A stretch of DNA of 64,000 bases. Origin: JAGVPT01 sp963843065 (lineage in GTDB: Bacteria; Bacteroidota; Ignavibacteria; UBA10030; UBA8401). The translations under genes and the position numbers were made by a program. The notes under the pieces are model-generated. The model was not told where the DNA came from. It saw only the letters and a list, made by a program, of their open reading frames with translations, and did not search any database. Position 1 is the stretch's first letter, and the number at the start of each line of letters is the position of its first letter. This document shows positions 18,192-26,904 of this stretch, in pieces. The stretch lies in assembly GCA_963843065.1 (NCBI GenBank), contig CAWJKX010000223.1, positions 5,857-69,856 of the forward strand, in the 5' to 3' direction.

Positions 18192-18986
18192 ATGCCACGT
18201 GTAGAACTCGCCGATCTCCTCGGTGCCGGTGCCCATTTCGGACACCTTACCCGCCGGTGGAATCCCAAGATGAAGCCATATATTTTTATGGAACGCAACG
18301 GGATTCACATCATCGACCTTAAAAAATCTCAAGAACTGCTCGAAGTAGCGTGCACCGCCATCGCGAATATTTCTGCGGAAGGGAAGAAAATTCTTTTCGT
18401 AGGGACGAAGAAACAGGCGAAGGACGTTATTCTCGAAGAAGCAAAACGGTGCAACCAGTATTACATCTGCGAACGCTGGCTCGGCGGCGCCCTGACAAAT
18501 TTTACGACGATCAGGAAGAGCGTGAAGAGGCTGACGAATATCGAAAAGATGGAATCCGACGGCACGTTCGAGAAGATCACGAAGAAAGAAGGACTTTTTC
18601 TTACCAGAGAAAAAGACAAATTGAGCAAGACGCTGTCCGGTGTTGTCGACATGACACGGTTGCCAGGCGCACTGTTCGTTGTTGACGTCAAAAAAGAATC
18701 GATCGCGGTCAAGGAGGCGAGGCGGCTTGGAATTCCCGTGTTCGCGATCGTCGATACGAATTGCGATCCGGACGAAATCAACTATATCATCCCCGGGAAT
18801 GACGACGCGTTGAAAACCGTGCAGGTGATCACCCGCGCATTTGCGGACGCGATCATTGAAGGCTCGGAACGGGCAAAAGCTCGTCAACAGGAAGTACCGG
18901 AAGAACATGAAAAGCAGGAAGAGGCTGAAAGCAAGGAACACGTTGTAAGCAAGGAAGAGACCGCCAAGATTGAAGAAAAAGAGTAA
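18192..18986 (+). CDS. rpsB: 30S ribosomal protein S2
   Basis: Small-subunit protein S2, 264 residues, with the signatures GAHFGHLTRRWNPKMKPYIF and RWLGGALTNFTTI, and GIPVFAIVDTNCDPD. The last 35 residues are a Glu/Lys-rich extension (EVPEEHEKQEEAESKE), common in this phylum. AAAGGA precedes the start. The 150-base gap after rpsI may hold an S2 leader, but I see no secure structure. Confidence 0.97.
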   Translation: MPRVELADLLGAGAHFGHLTRRWNPKMKPYIFMERNGIHIIDLKKSQELLEVACTAIANISAEGKKILFVGTKKQAKDVILEEAKRCNQYYICERWLGGALTNFTTIRKSVKRLTNIEKMESDGTFEKITKKEGLFLTREKDKLSKTLSGVVDMTRLPGALFVVDVKKESIAVKEARRLGIPVFAIVDTNCDPDEINYIIPGNDDALKTVQVITRAFADAIIEGSERAKARQQEVPEEHEKQEEAESKEHVVSKEETAKIEEKE

Positions 18987-19027
18987 CTCCATTTTTATTA
19001 TTCATAGAAGAGAAAAGAAAACGTAGT

Positions 19028-19885
19028 ATGCCTATTACAAGTGAAACAGTAAAAAAATTACGCGAAAAAACCGGCGCCGGCATGATGGATTGCAAACGGG
19101 CACTTGAAGCGACAAACGGCGACATGGAAAAAGCGATTGAATTTCTGAGGAAAAAAGGCGCAGCGACTGCCGAGAAACGCGCTGACCGCGTTGCAAATCA
19201 GGGTATCATTGTGACGAGAGTCGCGAACGGCGGGAAACTCGGCGTTATTGTTGAAATCAACAGCGAGACGGATTTTGTTGCGCGGAGTCAGGACTTTGTC
19301 CAATTTGCCAATGATGTAGCATCGATCGTCGAACGCAAAGTCCCGAAATCGATCACCGAACTGCTTGCTCTTTCGTACAACGACAAGAGAACGGTAAGGG
19401 ATGCTTTATCGGATCTGGTTGGAAAAATCGGCGAGAAGATCGAAATCAAGCGGTTTGATGTCATCATGGCAGAGAACGGCGTGATCGAGGCGTATACACA
19501 CATGGGAAGCAAGATCGGCGTTCTTGTAGAACTCTCGACCACCGCGGCGTCCGATGAAGCAAAGACGATCGCGCGCGATGTTGCGATGCAGGCCGCAGCA
19601 ATGAATCCGAGCGTCGTTTCCCGCGAGCAAGTCAGCAAGAATGTGATCGAGCAGGAACTCGACATTTACCGCCAGCAAGCGAAGAATGAGGGAAAGCCGG
19701 ACCAAGTTGTCGAACGCATAGCGACGGGACGGCTTGAAAAATATTTTCAAGAAGTCGTTCTTCTCGAACAAAGCTTCATTAAAGATGCGAGCAAGGTCAT
19801 CAAGGAAGTTTTGCAGGAAGCGTCGACAAAACACAACGACAAACTCGCGGTTCGTCAGTTTAAACGGTATCAACTCGGCGAATAG
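19028..19885 (+). CDS. tsf: elongation factor Ts
   Basis: Guanine-nucleotide exchange factor for EF-Tu, 285 residues. The N-terminal UBA-like domain reads KLREKTGAGMMDCKRALEATNGDMEKAIEFLR, followed by VIVEINSETDFVARSQDF, both highly conserved. It follows rpsB as in nearly all bacteria and is closed by a strong terminator that separates it from pyrH, whose own start lies just beyond. Confidence 0.97.
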   Translation: MPITSETVKKLREKTGAGMMDCKRALEATNGDMEKAIEFLRKKGAATAEKRADRVANQGIIVTRVANGGKLGVIVEINSETDFVARSQDFVQFANDVASIVERKVPKSITELLALSYNDKRTVRDALSDLVGKIGEKIEIKRFDVIMAENGVIEAYTHMGSKIGVLVELSTTAASDEAKTIARDVAMQAAAMNPSVVSREQVSKNVIEQELDIYRQQAKNEGKPDQVVERIATGRLEKYFQEVVLLEQSFIKDASKVIKEVLQEASTKHNDKLAVRQFKRYQLGE

Positions 19886-19900
19886 AAAATAATAGTTGAA

Positions 19901-19929
19901 GAAAGGTCTCCTCCGAGACCTTTCTTTTT
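19901..19929 (+). terminator. rho-independent terminator after tsf
   Basis: A 10-bp perfect stem (19901-19910 with 19915-19924), 4-base loop and five T. pyrH starts only 17 bases further on, so read-through or an internal promoter must supply pyrH-frr. Confidence 0.9.
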
Positions 19930-19945
19930 ATCAAAAAGGAACACT

Positions 19946-20680
19946 ATGCCGAAGCCAGCGTACAAGCGGATAATGCTGAAACTCAGCGGCGAGTCGCTTA
20001 TGGGCGAGAAGGAATACGGGATCGACTCGGATGTCATCGGAAACTATGCCGAAGAGATCAAGGGTGTGCAGGAGCTCGGTGTGCAGATCGGTATTGTCAT
20101 CGGCGGCGGGAATATTTACCGCGGTATTGAAAACTCGACCGACGGAATCGACAAGGTTACTGGCGACCATATGGGGATGCTCGCAACAGTGATTAATGCG
20201 CTCGCGCTCCAGAGCGCACTCGAACATCACGGTGTTTTTACTCGCTGCCAGACGGCAATCAACATGGAACGGATCGCCGAGCCGTTTATCCGCCGCCGCG
20301 CAATCCGCCATTTGGAAAAAGGCCGCCTGGTGATCTTTGCGGCGGGCACGGGCAATCCGTATTTTACGACCGACACAGCCGCGGTGCTTCGTGCGATTGA
20401 AATTGGAGCCGATGTCATTATCAAAGGAACCCGCGTGGACGGGGTGTACGATTCCGACCCGGAGAAAAACCCGTCAGCAAAGCATTTCCCACAAATTTCT
20501 TACCAGGATGTTCTGCGAAAAGATTTGCGCGTTATGGATATGACGGCAATAACCCTTTGCAGGGAAAATCATCTCCCGATAGCAATTTTCAATATGAACA
20601 TTCCTTCCAACCTCCGCCGATTGGTTCTCGGGGAAAAAATAGGAACTGCAGTGAACGACAGCGTGGCTGCCATAAACTAA
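19946..20680 (+). CDS. pyrH: UMP kinase
   Basis: Phosphorylates UMP to UDP. The 244-residue hexameric-type enzyme begins YKRIMLKLSGESLMG, contains IVIGGGNIYRG and DHMGMLATVINALALQ, and GTGNPYFTTDTAAVLRA near residue 135. AAAGGA lies five bases before the ATG. Frame and length are normal. Confidence 0.97.
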   Translation: MPKPAYKRIMLKLSGESLMGEKEYGIDSDVIGNYAEEIKGVQELGVQIGIVIGGGNIYRGIENSTDGIDKVTGDHMGMLATVINALALQSALEHHGVFTRCQTAINMERIAEPFIRRRAIRHLEKGRLVIFAAGTGNPYFTTDTAAVLRAIEIGADVIIKGTRVDGVYDSDPEKNPSAKHFPQISYQDVLRKDLRVMDMTAITLCRENHLPIAIFNMNIPSNLRRLVLGEKIGTAVNDSVAAIN

Positions 20681-20705
20681 TCCAATAACATCATTGGGTG
20701 AGGCT

Positions 20706-21264
20706 ATGTTAAAACAAATACTGAAGGACGGCGAGGCCCGGATGCACAAAGCCGTCGATGTTGTGCGCACAGAATTGATGAAAATTCGGACGGGTAAAGC
20801 AACAACAGCGCTACTCGATTCGGTAAAAGTCGATTACTACGGTACGATGACGCCGTTGACTCAAGTGGGCAGCGTGAGCGTACCGGATGTTCATCTCATC
20901 ACGATTACGCCGTGGGACAAGGGAATGCTTGTACACATTGAAAAGGCGATTCTTGCTGCTAACCTCGGACTCAATCCGGGGACCGACGGAACCGTGGTGA
21001 GGGTTCCCATCCCTCCGCTCAATGAAGAACGACGTAAAGAACTTGTCAAGCTCGTGAAAAAATTCGGCGAAGAGGGAAAGGTTGCGATCCGTAATATTCG
21101 CCGCGACACGAACGAGCATTTGAAAAAAGCAGAAAAAGACGAACACTTTTCAGAGGATGAACGAAAACGCGGGAGAACTGGAAGTGCAGAAATACACGGA
21201 CAATCACATCAAAGAAGTCGACAACCTCCTTGCCGCTAAAGAAAAAGAAATTATGGAAGTCTAA
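20706..21264 (+). CDS. frr: ribosome recycling factor (frame break)
   Basis: Splits the post-termination ribosome with EF-G. The N-terminal and middle parts (VVRTELMKIRTGKATTALLD; GLNPGTDGTVVRVPIPPLNEERRKEL) are intact in one frame. Near 21169-21172 (CGCGGGAG) a single extra G shifts out of frame; the next frame supplies the conserved C-terminal helix KEVDNLLAAKEKEIMEV ending at 21264. The joined protein is 185 residues, the exact usual length. An in-frame TTG at 20694 is less likely than the ATG at 20706. Since frr is essential, the break almost certainly is a sequence error. Confidence 0.94.
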
Positions 21265-21289
21265 ATCTGCAGAAAATTGTCTTTTCAGA

Positions 21290-21316
21290 GCCTCATTCGT
21301 TGAATGAGGCTTTTTT
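21290..21316 (+). terminator. rho-independent terminator after frr
   Basis: A 9-bp perfect stem (21290-21298 with 21302-21310), 3-base loop and six T. Confidence 0.92.
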
Positions 21317-21364
21317 ATTTATGCAATTTATTCCTTATTGGGTTTACTACCCCGATGCTTGTGT

Positions 21365-21422
21365 CGTCATTCCGGCGAAAACCGGAATCCAGAATCTGGA
21401 TGCCAGCGTCTGCTGGCATGAC
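21365..21422. repeat. dispersed palindromic repeat with two hairpins
   Basis: ATTCCGG/CCGGAAT (21369-21375 and 21382-21388) and TGCCAGC/GCTGGCA (21401-21407 and 21412-21418) sit inside an outer GTCAT/ATGAC pair. It is of the widespread 'TCATTCCGGCGAAA' intergenic type, and CCGGAATGACA recurs near 61635. An 8-bp ATTACGAA/TTCGTAAT inverted repeat follows at 21537-21558. The rest of the 347-base gap before the PspC gene appears empty. Confidence 0.7.
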
Positions 21423-21611
21423 AAATACTTCGCTGCTTGCGGCGAGGATTATTTATTGACTTGACTATCCTCCCTCCAAATGGTATCCTTTCGGAGATTT
21501 TAAAGAGAAAAAAACAGCTTCGTCCAGCGTTGTAACATTACGAAGAAATATTCGTAATACTATTTGAGGCCGGAATCTTTGAAGTCTCTTCATTAGACGA
21601 CTGAGGCAATT

Positions 21612-22277
21612 ATGGAACCGAAACGATTATTCAAGTCGCCGACAAACAAAATCATCGCCGGCGTATGCGGCGGTTTGGCGGAATATTTTGATGTCGACCC
21701 GGTGATTATGCGGATCCTCTTTGTGCTGCTGGCATTTTTTGGCGGCTCAGGATTTATTCTCTACATCGCCTGCGCAATTATCATGCCGAAGCGGGTGATC
21801 GATGTGGCAGGGATGGAGACGCCGGTCGAATCGCGGTCCACAAACGCGCGGAAATTGTTCGGGATCGCTCTTATTATTGGTGGTGCAATAGTATTGTTCT
21901 CGAACCTGGGGTTATTTTCTTTTCTCCATATGTGGGACATCTCGTGGAGTTTGGTGTTTCCGATCCTGCTTATTTTGTTAGGAATGGCTATCATTTATTA
22001 TCGGCAAGCGGAACGAGCTCCTGCTGCTGAACAGTCGGCTGATTTCCAGGCTGAGGAGCCACTTTCTCCCGCCCCGCCATATCGTACGTTCAGGCGTTCG
22101 CGAACCGATAAAAAACTGGGAGGGGTTTGCGGCGGCCTGGCAAAATATTTTTCGATCGATTCCACGCTGTTGCGACTGCTGTACATTATTTTGTGTTTGG
22201 CCTCTTTCGGGGCTGGCATTGTGCTGTACATAACACTGGTTCTTCTCGTACCGTACGAAAGTCATCCTAACTTATAA
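21612..22277 (+). CDS. tandem PspC-domain membrane protein
   Basis: A 221-residue inner-membrane protein with two PspC domains. The first (about 4-65: LFKSPTNKIIAGVCGGLAEYFDVDP) and second (about 158-218: RTDKKLGGVCGGLAKYFSIDS) are clear internal repeats, each with a hydrophobic helix. Between them are two further membrane helices of LiaF type. PspC domains act in phage-shock or envelope-stress responses. The next gene is a LiaF-like membrane protein 23 bases away, so the two likely form a small envelope-stress operon. No PspA/PspB/PspF genes are near. Confidence 0.85.
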   Translation: MEPKRLFKSPTNKIIAGVCGGLAEYFDVDPVIMRILFVLLAFFGGSGFILYIACAIIMPKRVIDVAGMETPVESRSTNARKLFGIALIIGGAIVLFSNLGLFSFLHMWDISWSLVFPILLILLGMAIIYYRQAERAPAAEQSADFQAEEPLSPAPPYRTFRRSRTDKKLGGVCGGLAKYFSIDSTLLRLLYIILCLASFGAGIVLYITLVLLVPYESHPNL

Positions 22278-22300
22278 GTATCTACTGACAAGGAAAACTC

Positions 22301-22813
22301 ATGGAACAACATACTTTCAGTCGGTTTCCGATCATTGGTTTTGTTCTCGTCCTTTTGGGCGTTGCGCTCTTGCTGAATCAAATGAGCGTTATTCATATCG
22401 GCGGGTGGGCGCTTGTGTGGCTCGGGCTTCTTGTCTACGGTGCTGCGGTTGTCCTCCGTTCGTTCGTCAGCAACGACCGGAGCAAAGTTTTCTTCGGCAC
22501 GTTATGCTTCCTCGCGGGCATTCTATTCTTTTTGCGGAAAGGGGGATTCGTTCACGGCTCGTTCTCAATCTATTTTCCGGCGTTCATCATCATCGTCGGC
22601 ATTGCGTTCTTCATGTTGTTCGTTTTCAATGTGAAGGACTGGCACCTGCTCATACCGTCAATTATCTTTCTCGGGCTTGGCGCTGCGCTGATGCTGACTC
22701 ATCTCGGATATTGGTACAGCAGAGACGTCTGGAGATCGATCGGATCCTATTGGCCGCTGATCCTGGTCATTATTGGCGCGACGATGTTATTGCGGAGATG
22801 GAAGGAGAAGTGA
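22301..22813 (+). CDS. LiaF-like multi-helix membrane protein
   Basis: A 170-residue integral membrane protein made of about six short hydrophobic helices with interleaved charged turns and a basic C terminus (RRWKEK). It resembles the LiaI/LiaF transmembrane region found with PspC proteins. The cytoplasmic LiaF C-terminal domain is absent. AAGGAAA precedes the ATG. Co-transcribed with the upstream PspC gene; a role in cell-envelope stress is inferred from context. It converges on polA with 36 bases between the stops. Confidence 0.75.
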   Translation: MEQHTFSRFPIIGFVLVLLGVALLLNQMSVIHIGGWALVWLGLLVYGAAVVLRSFVSNDRSKVFFGTLCFLAGILFFLRKGGFVHGSFSIYFPAFIIIVGIAFFMLFVFNVKDWHLLIPSIIFLGLGAALMLTHLGYWYSRDVWRSIGSYWPLILVIIGATMLLRRWKEK

Positions 22814-22849
22814 ACAATCGGCAGGATGGCGGAAGTGAAACAGAAATTC

Positions 22850-25651
22850 TCAGTGAGCCTCCAGCCAATTTTTGCCGACACCGATTTCGACTTCGACCGG
22901 GACATTAAGTTTCAACGCGTTCTTCATATTGTCTTCGACAAGTTCTTTTACAGCAGATTCTTCTTTTTTTATTACCTCGAAGACCAATTCATCGTGAACC
23001 TGCAGAAGCATTTTGCTCTGCAGGTTTTTTGTTTTCAGGACGTTATGGATCTTGATCATCGCGAGCTTAATCATGTCGGCAGCAGTTCCCTGGATCGGCA
23101 TGTTGATGGCCTGGCGTTCGGCATTCGACCGCAGGTTTGCGTTCTTGCTGTGGATGTCCGGCAGATAGCGGCGCCGGTCGAGCAGTGTTGTAACAAAACC
23201 GTCGCGCCGTACCTTCGCAATCGTGTCTGCGATATACTGATTGACTTTGGGAAACCGTTCGAAGTATTTCGAAATGATTTCCTTCGCTTCGGTTTGAGTG
23301 ATCTCCAGGCGCGACGCTAACCCGAAAGCGCCGATGCCGTACATAATTCCAAAATTCACTTCTTTTGCTTTCCGGCGCATATCCCGCGTAACATCGCTTT
23401 GGGGCACGCCGAAAACTTTTGCGGCCGTGGTGGAGTGAATATCCTCCCCCAATGCAAACGCCTCGAGCAATCCTTCATCCCCGGAAATATGCGCCATGAT
23501 GCGCAGCTCGATCTGTGAGTAATCCGCCGACATGATCTCCATTTCTTTTCCGCCGGGAATAAACGCGCGGCGTATCTCCCTGCCGATATCGGACCGGATT
23601 GGAATATTCTGTAAATTTGGGTCGCTGCTCGAAAGTCTTCCAGTTGCGGCTACGGTTTGATTAAACGAAGTATGAACGCGGCCCGTTGCGGGATGGATAA
23701 GCTTCGGCAGCGCGTCGACGTAGGTCGACTTCAACTTCGAAAGTTGGCGGTATTCGAGCATCCTTTCCACGATTGGATGTTCTGTCCGCAATGCTTCCAG
23801 CACCGAGACATCGGTTGAAAAACCGGTCTTTGTTTTCCGGACGGGGGCCAACTTCAGTTTATCAAAAAGGATCACCGAAAGCTGCTGTGTGGAGTTGATG
23901 TTGAATTTTTCGCCTGCATCCGAATAAATCTGTGCTACCAGGTTGTCGAGCTGCCTCTCAAGTTCTTTCGACATTCCGGAAAGGAACGCCACATCGATTT
24001 TTATTCCTGTGAATTCCATGTCCGCGAGCACAGCGATAAGAGGAAATTCTACGTCGCTGCACAGTGATTTCATTCCCTGAGCCGCGAGTTTGTCATGAAG
24101 GATATTCGAAAGCTGGAAAGTGATATCCGCGTCCTCGGCGGAGTAATTTCCAACGTCGGCAACAGGGATGTCCCGGATATCCTTTCTCTCCTTGCCTGTT
24201 CCCGTTAAGTCGTCGAATGACACCATTTTATAGTTCAGGTGTTCTTTCGCAAGGACGTCGAGATTATGCTGCCCCTCTGAACGAAGCACATAGCTTGCGA
24301 CCATCGTGTCGAACCCTATGCCTTTTGTCCAGATGCCTTTTCGGGAGAAGACAAGCATATCATACTTAATATTCTGCCCGTATTTTTTTATCTTTTCGTT
24401 TTCGAAGATTGGCTTGATGTCGGCGATGACCTTTTTCAGTGGAAATGATTTTTCGTTGGGATGTTTTGCGGGCTTCTTTGCCGGTTCGAACAACGAAGCA
24501 TCCTCGGAAGGCGCTTCTCTCTCAACTTCCACCGGTACATAATACGCCTTGTTCGGCTCGAAACAGAACGAGATTCCAACAATGTGAGCCTGCAACGCGT
24601 CGGTCGACGTTGTCTCAGTGTCGAACACAAATTCTTTTGCCTTTTTGAGCTTGGACATCAATCGCAGATATGTAGCGTCGGAATCGACGATGATGTACTC
24701 ATGCTTGGACGTAGTAATATCGCGCAACGTAAGAGTCTGTGGGTCAAAGCTGACATCGGTAACGGGCTCAGGCTCTTCCTCTTTTAACCGCCGGGCAAGG
24801 CTGCGGAATTCCAATGCAGTGTATAACGCATGAAGCGCCGGAACATTTTTCTCTGCTGATTTAAGTTTATGGAAATCGATGGAGACGGGGGCATTGATTT
24901 CAATTGTGACCAATTTTTTTGACAGCAGGGCCATTTCTTTGTTGGATCTCAGTTTCTCCTGCAGCCCTTTTTGTGGGATCTCGTCAATGTGCGCAAAAAG
25001 GTTTTCGATGGTACCATATTTTTTGATCAACGGCTCGGCAGTCTTCGGCCCGACCCCGGCAACGCCCGGGACGTTATCCGATTGGTCTCCGATGAGGCCG
25101 AGTATTTCGATGACCTGTTCCGGCGGCACACCGAATTTTTCCATGACTCCCGATTCGTCGACGATTTCATCGTCATTTCCCCCTTTGCCGGGCCGATACA
25201 ATCTCACCGTTGGCGAAACGAGCTGCATGAAATCCTTGTCGCTGGTGACAAGGAATGTCTCGACATTTTCTTTTTCGGCTCGTTTAGCAAGCGTGCCGAT
25301 AACATCGTCTGCTTCGAAGCCGGGGAGTTCTACAACGGGAACGTTGAATGCGCGAACGACATCCTTTAACGTGTCCATCATGGCGGACATATCTTCCGGC
25401 ATTTTTTGCCGCGTTGCTTTGTATTCAGGGTACGCTTTATGGCGGAATGTCGGCTCGATGGTGTCGAAGACGACAGCGATGTAATCCGGCTTTTTCTCGT
25501 CCAGGATTTTATTCAGGTAATTCACAAAGCCGAAAACAGCACTCGTGTTCTCCCCCTTCGAGTTCATCAACGGGTTCCGGATAAAGGCATAGTAAGAGCG
25601 GTAGGCAAGGGCCATTCCGTCCAGAAGATACAGGGTTGGTTTCTGTTTCAT
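22850..25651 (-). CDS. polA: DNA polymerase I
   Basis: A 933-residue DNA polymerase I with all three activities. The N terminus is the 5'-3' flap nuclease domain (LYLLDGMALAYRSYYAF; GVAGVGPKTAEPLIKKYG). The 3'-5' proofreading domain is intact: FVFDTETTSTD near residue 339, YGQNIKYDM, and YSAEDAD. The polymerase domain has DYSQIELRI near 709, KEVNFGIMYGIGAFGLA, and QVHDELVFEV near 884. It functions in Okazaki-fragment maturation and repair. No Shine-Dalgarno sequence is visible upstream. An insertion of about 35 residues rich in Pro/Glu lies in the exonuclease domain (EAPSEDASLFEPAKKPAKHP). Confidence 0.97.
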   Translation of the reverse strand: MKQKPTLYLLDGMALAYRSYYAFIRNPLMNSKGENTSAVFGFVNYLNKILDEKKPDYIAVVFDTIEPTFRHKAYPEYKATRQKMPEDMSAMMDTLKDVVRAFNVPVVELPGFEADDVIGTLAKRAEKENVETFLVTSDKDFMQLVSPTVRLYRPGKGGNDDEIVDESGVMEKFGVPPEQVIEILGLIGDQSDNVPGVAGVGPKTAEPLIKKYGTIENLFAHIDEIPQKGLQEKLRSNKEMALLSKKLVTIEINAPVSIDFHKLKSAEKNVPALHALYTALEFRSLARRLKEEEPEPVTDVSFDPQTLTLRDITTSKHEYIIVDSDATYLRLMSKLKKAKEFVFDTETTSTDALQAHIVGISFCFEPNKAYYVPVEVEREAPSEDASLFEPAKKPAKHPNEKSFPLKKVIADIKPIFENEKIKKYGQNIKYDMLVFSRKGIWTKGIGFDTMVASYVLRSEGQHNLDVLAKEHLNYKMVSFDDLTGTGKERKDIRDIPVADVGNYSAEDADITFQLSNILHDKLAAQGMKSLCSDVEFPLIAVLADMEFTGIKIDVAFLSGMSKELERQLDNLVAQIYSDAGEKFNINSTQQLSVILFDKLKLAPVRKTKTGFSTDVSVLEALRTEHPIVERMLEYRQLSKLKSTYVDALPKLIHPATGRVHTSFNQTVAATGRLSSSDPNLQNIPIRSDIGREIRRAFIPGGKEMEIMSADYSQIELRIMAHISGDEGLLEAFALGEDIHSTTAAKVFGVPQSDVTRDMRRKAKEVNFGIMYGIGAFGLASRLEITQTEAKEIISKYFERFPKVNQYIADTIAKVRRDGFVTTLLDRRRYLPDIHSKNANLRSNAERQAINMPIQGTAADMIKLAMIKIHNVLKTKNLQSKMLLQVHDELVFEVIKKEESAVKELVEDNMKNALKLNVPVEVEIGVGKNWLEAH

Positions 25652-25722
25652 CGCGGCTGTGAATTAAGAAATTGAGTAGTGGAAAATATACCCAAAGGGA
25701 ACTCCAATTGCAAAAAAGCACG

Positions 25723-25835
25723 CCTGAAAAATCGTATCTCGGCAAGCCGCAAAGGCGCGAAGACTTTGTTTTTGAAACCATTTTTGACTTTGCGTCTTTG
25801 CGTGAGCCATACTTTTGGAACTATTTAGAAGTCTC
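25723..25835 (+). repeat. dispersed repeat family R1, copy C (diverged)
   Basis: Blocks CCTGAAAAATCG, GCCGCAAAGGCGCGAAGA, TTTGACTTTGCGTCTTTGCG, TGAGCCATACTTTTGGAACT and ATTTAGAAGTCTC match copies A (12517) and B (42737) in order. It occupies the gap upstream of the EamA gene and overlaps an in-frame extension of that gene, which argues for the later ATG there. Confidence 0.75.
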
Positions 25836-25895
25836 AAAATTATTGGAAAAGCCGGCCTCCTTCAGTATATTCCAATATCAAAAAACACATCTATC

Positions 25896-26753
25896 ATGAT
25901 TTATTTCCTCATCTTCATCCAAGTTTTGATTGCAAGCGGAACGCATCTTGTCGCGAAAGCTGTCGTGGTAGACGTTGAGCCGGTGGCATTGACGTTCCTG
26001 CGAACATGCGTTTCGAGTGCAGCGCTGGCCATCCTCTTTATTATCAAAGAAAAAAGAATAAGAATCCTGAGGGTAGATTACGGAAAAATGTTGTGGCTTT
26101 CATTCGTTGTTATTCCGCTGAACCAATTCCTCTTTCTGTATGGGATAAAGTTTACAACCGCCGCAAATGCCTCCTTGCTGTATGCGACGACTCCTGTGCT
26201 CGTTCTTGTCTTCTCGCATCTCATGCTCGGCGAGAAATTGAAAAAGCGGAAGATAACAGGAGTGCTGATCGCATTCTGCGGTGTAGCGCTCATAATTTTT
26301 GAACACGGCGTGAGCTTTTCTTCGGACTATACCTATGGAAACGTCGTCATGTTTATTGCAGTCATCGCATGGTCATTGTATACGATCCAGGGAAAACCAT
26401 TGGTGGTGAAATACGGCGCTTTTCACATCGCGTCGCTTTCGATGATCGGAGGAATGATCCTCTTCCTGCCATTAGGGATTTACGGTGCGAGCCGATTCGA
26501 CTTTTCCACGCTGACGGTTTTCCATTGGGAAGGGATTTTATATTTAGGCCTTGGTACGTCTGTTGTCTCGTATTTTCTGTGGTACTATGCGATAGGGAAA
26601 ATGGAGACGACGAAGGTGGCAATATTTGCGAATGCTCAGCCAATCGTGACTAGCGTTCTATCGTACTTCTTCCTTCACCAACTTGTCAGCAAGTATTTTG
26701 TCGTTGGAGCTGTTATTACGCTCTTGGGCGTAGTTCTTACGGAACTGGGATAG
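25896..26753 (+). CDS. EamA/DMT-family transporter
   Basis: A 285-residue inner-membrane protein of the drug/metabolite transporter superfamily with ten predicted helices arranged as two EamA repeats (first ending around GVLIAFCGVALIIFEHG, second around VVGAVITLLGVVLTELG). KFTTAANASLLYATTPVLV is typical. The ORF could extend upstream to 25815, but that region is dispersed-repeat sequence, so the ATG at 25896 (MIYFLIFIQVL, at the first helix) is chosen. Substrate unknown. Confidence 0.85.
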   Translation: MIYFLIFIQVLIASGTHLVAKAVVVDVEPVALTFLRTCVSSAALAILFIIKEKRIRILRVDYGKMLWLSFVVIPLNQFLFLYGIKFTTAANASLLYATTPVLVLVFSHLMLGEKLKKRKITGVLIAFCGVALIIFEHGVSFSSDYTYGNVVMFIAVIAWSLYTIQGKPLVVKYGAFHIASLSMIGGMILFLPLGIYGASRFDFSTLTVFHWEGILYLGLGTSVVSYFLWYYAIGKMETTKVAIFANAQPIVTSVLSYFFLHQLVSKYFVVGAVITLLGVVLTELG

Positions 26754-26835
26754 TCGACGGTATTCTCGCCGATTCGAAAGTAAATCACACTTTCTGATAT
26801 ATCAATCACTTCCAGCGATCCCTTCAAATTTCCCC

Positions 26836-26863
26836 TTGACTTTATTTCATTGATTGCTATATT
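26836..26863 (+). promoter_or_regulatory. sigma-70-type promoter of the LysM transglycosylase gene
   Basis: TTGACT (26836-26841), 16-base spacer, TATATT (26858-26863), 42 bases upstream of the ATG, which itself has GAGGAG. Confidence 0.55.
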
Positions 26864-26904
26864 TCTATATAGATAGGGTTTCTTTCCAACAACTTTGAGG
26901 AGTA

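Noticed and set aside
17691..18992. 433-codon minus-strand ORF antisense to rpsI and rpsB
   Set aside because: A long shadow frame caused by codon bias of the ribosomal genes; its translation is Phe-rich and has no domain.
20694..21264. Programmed +1 frameshift in frr
   Set aside because: No slippery stop-codon context as in prfB is present, and the same kind of single-G excess occurs in eleven other genes; sequence error is simpler.
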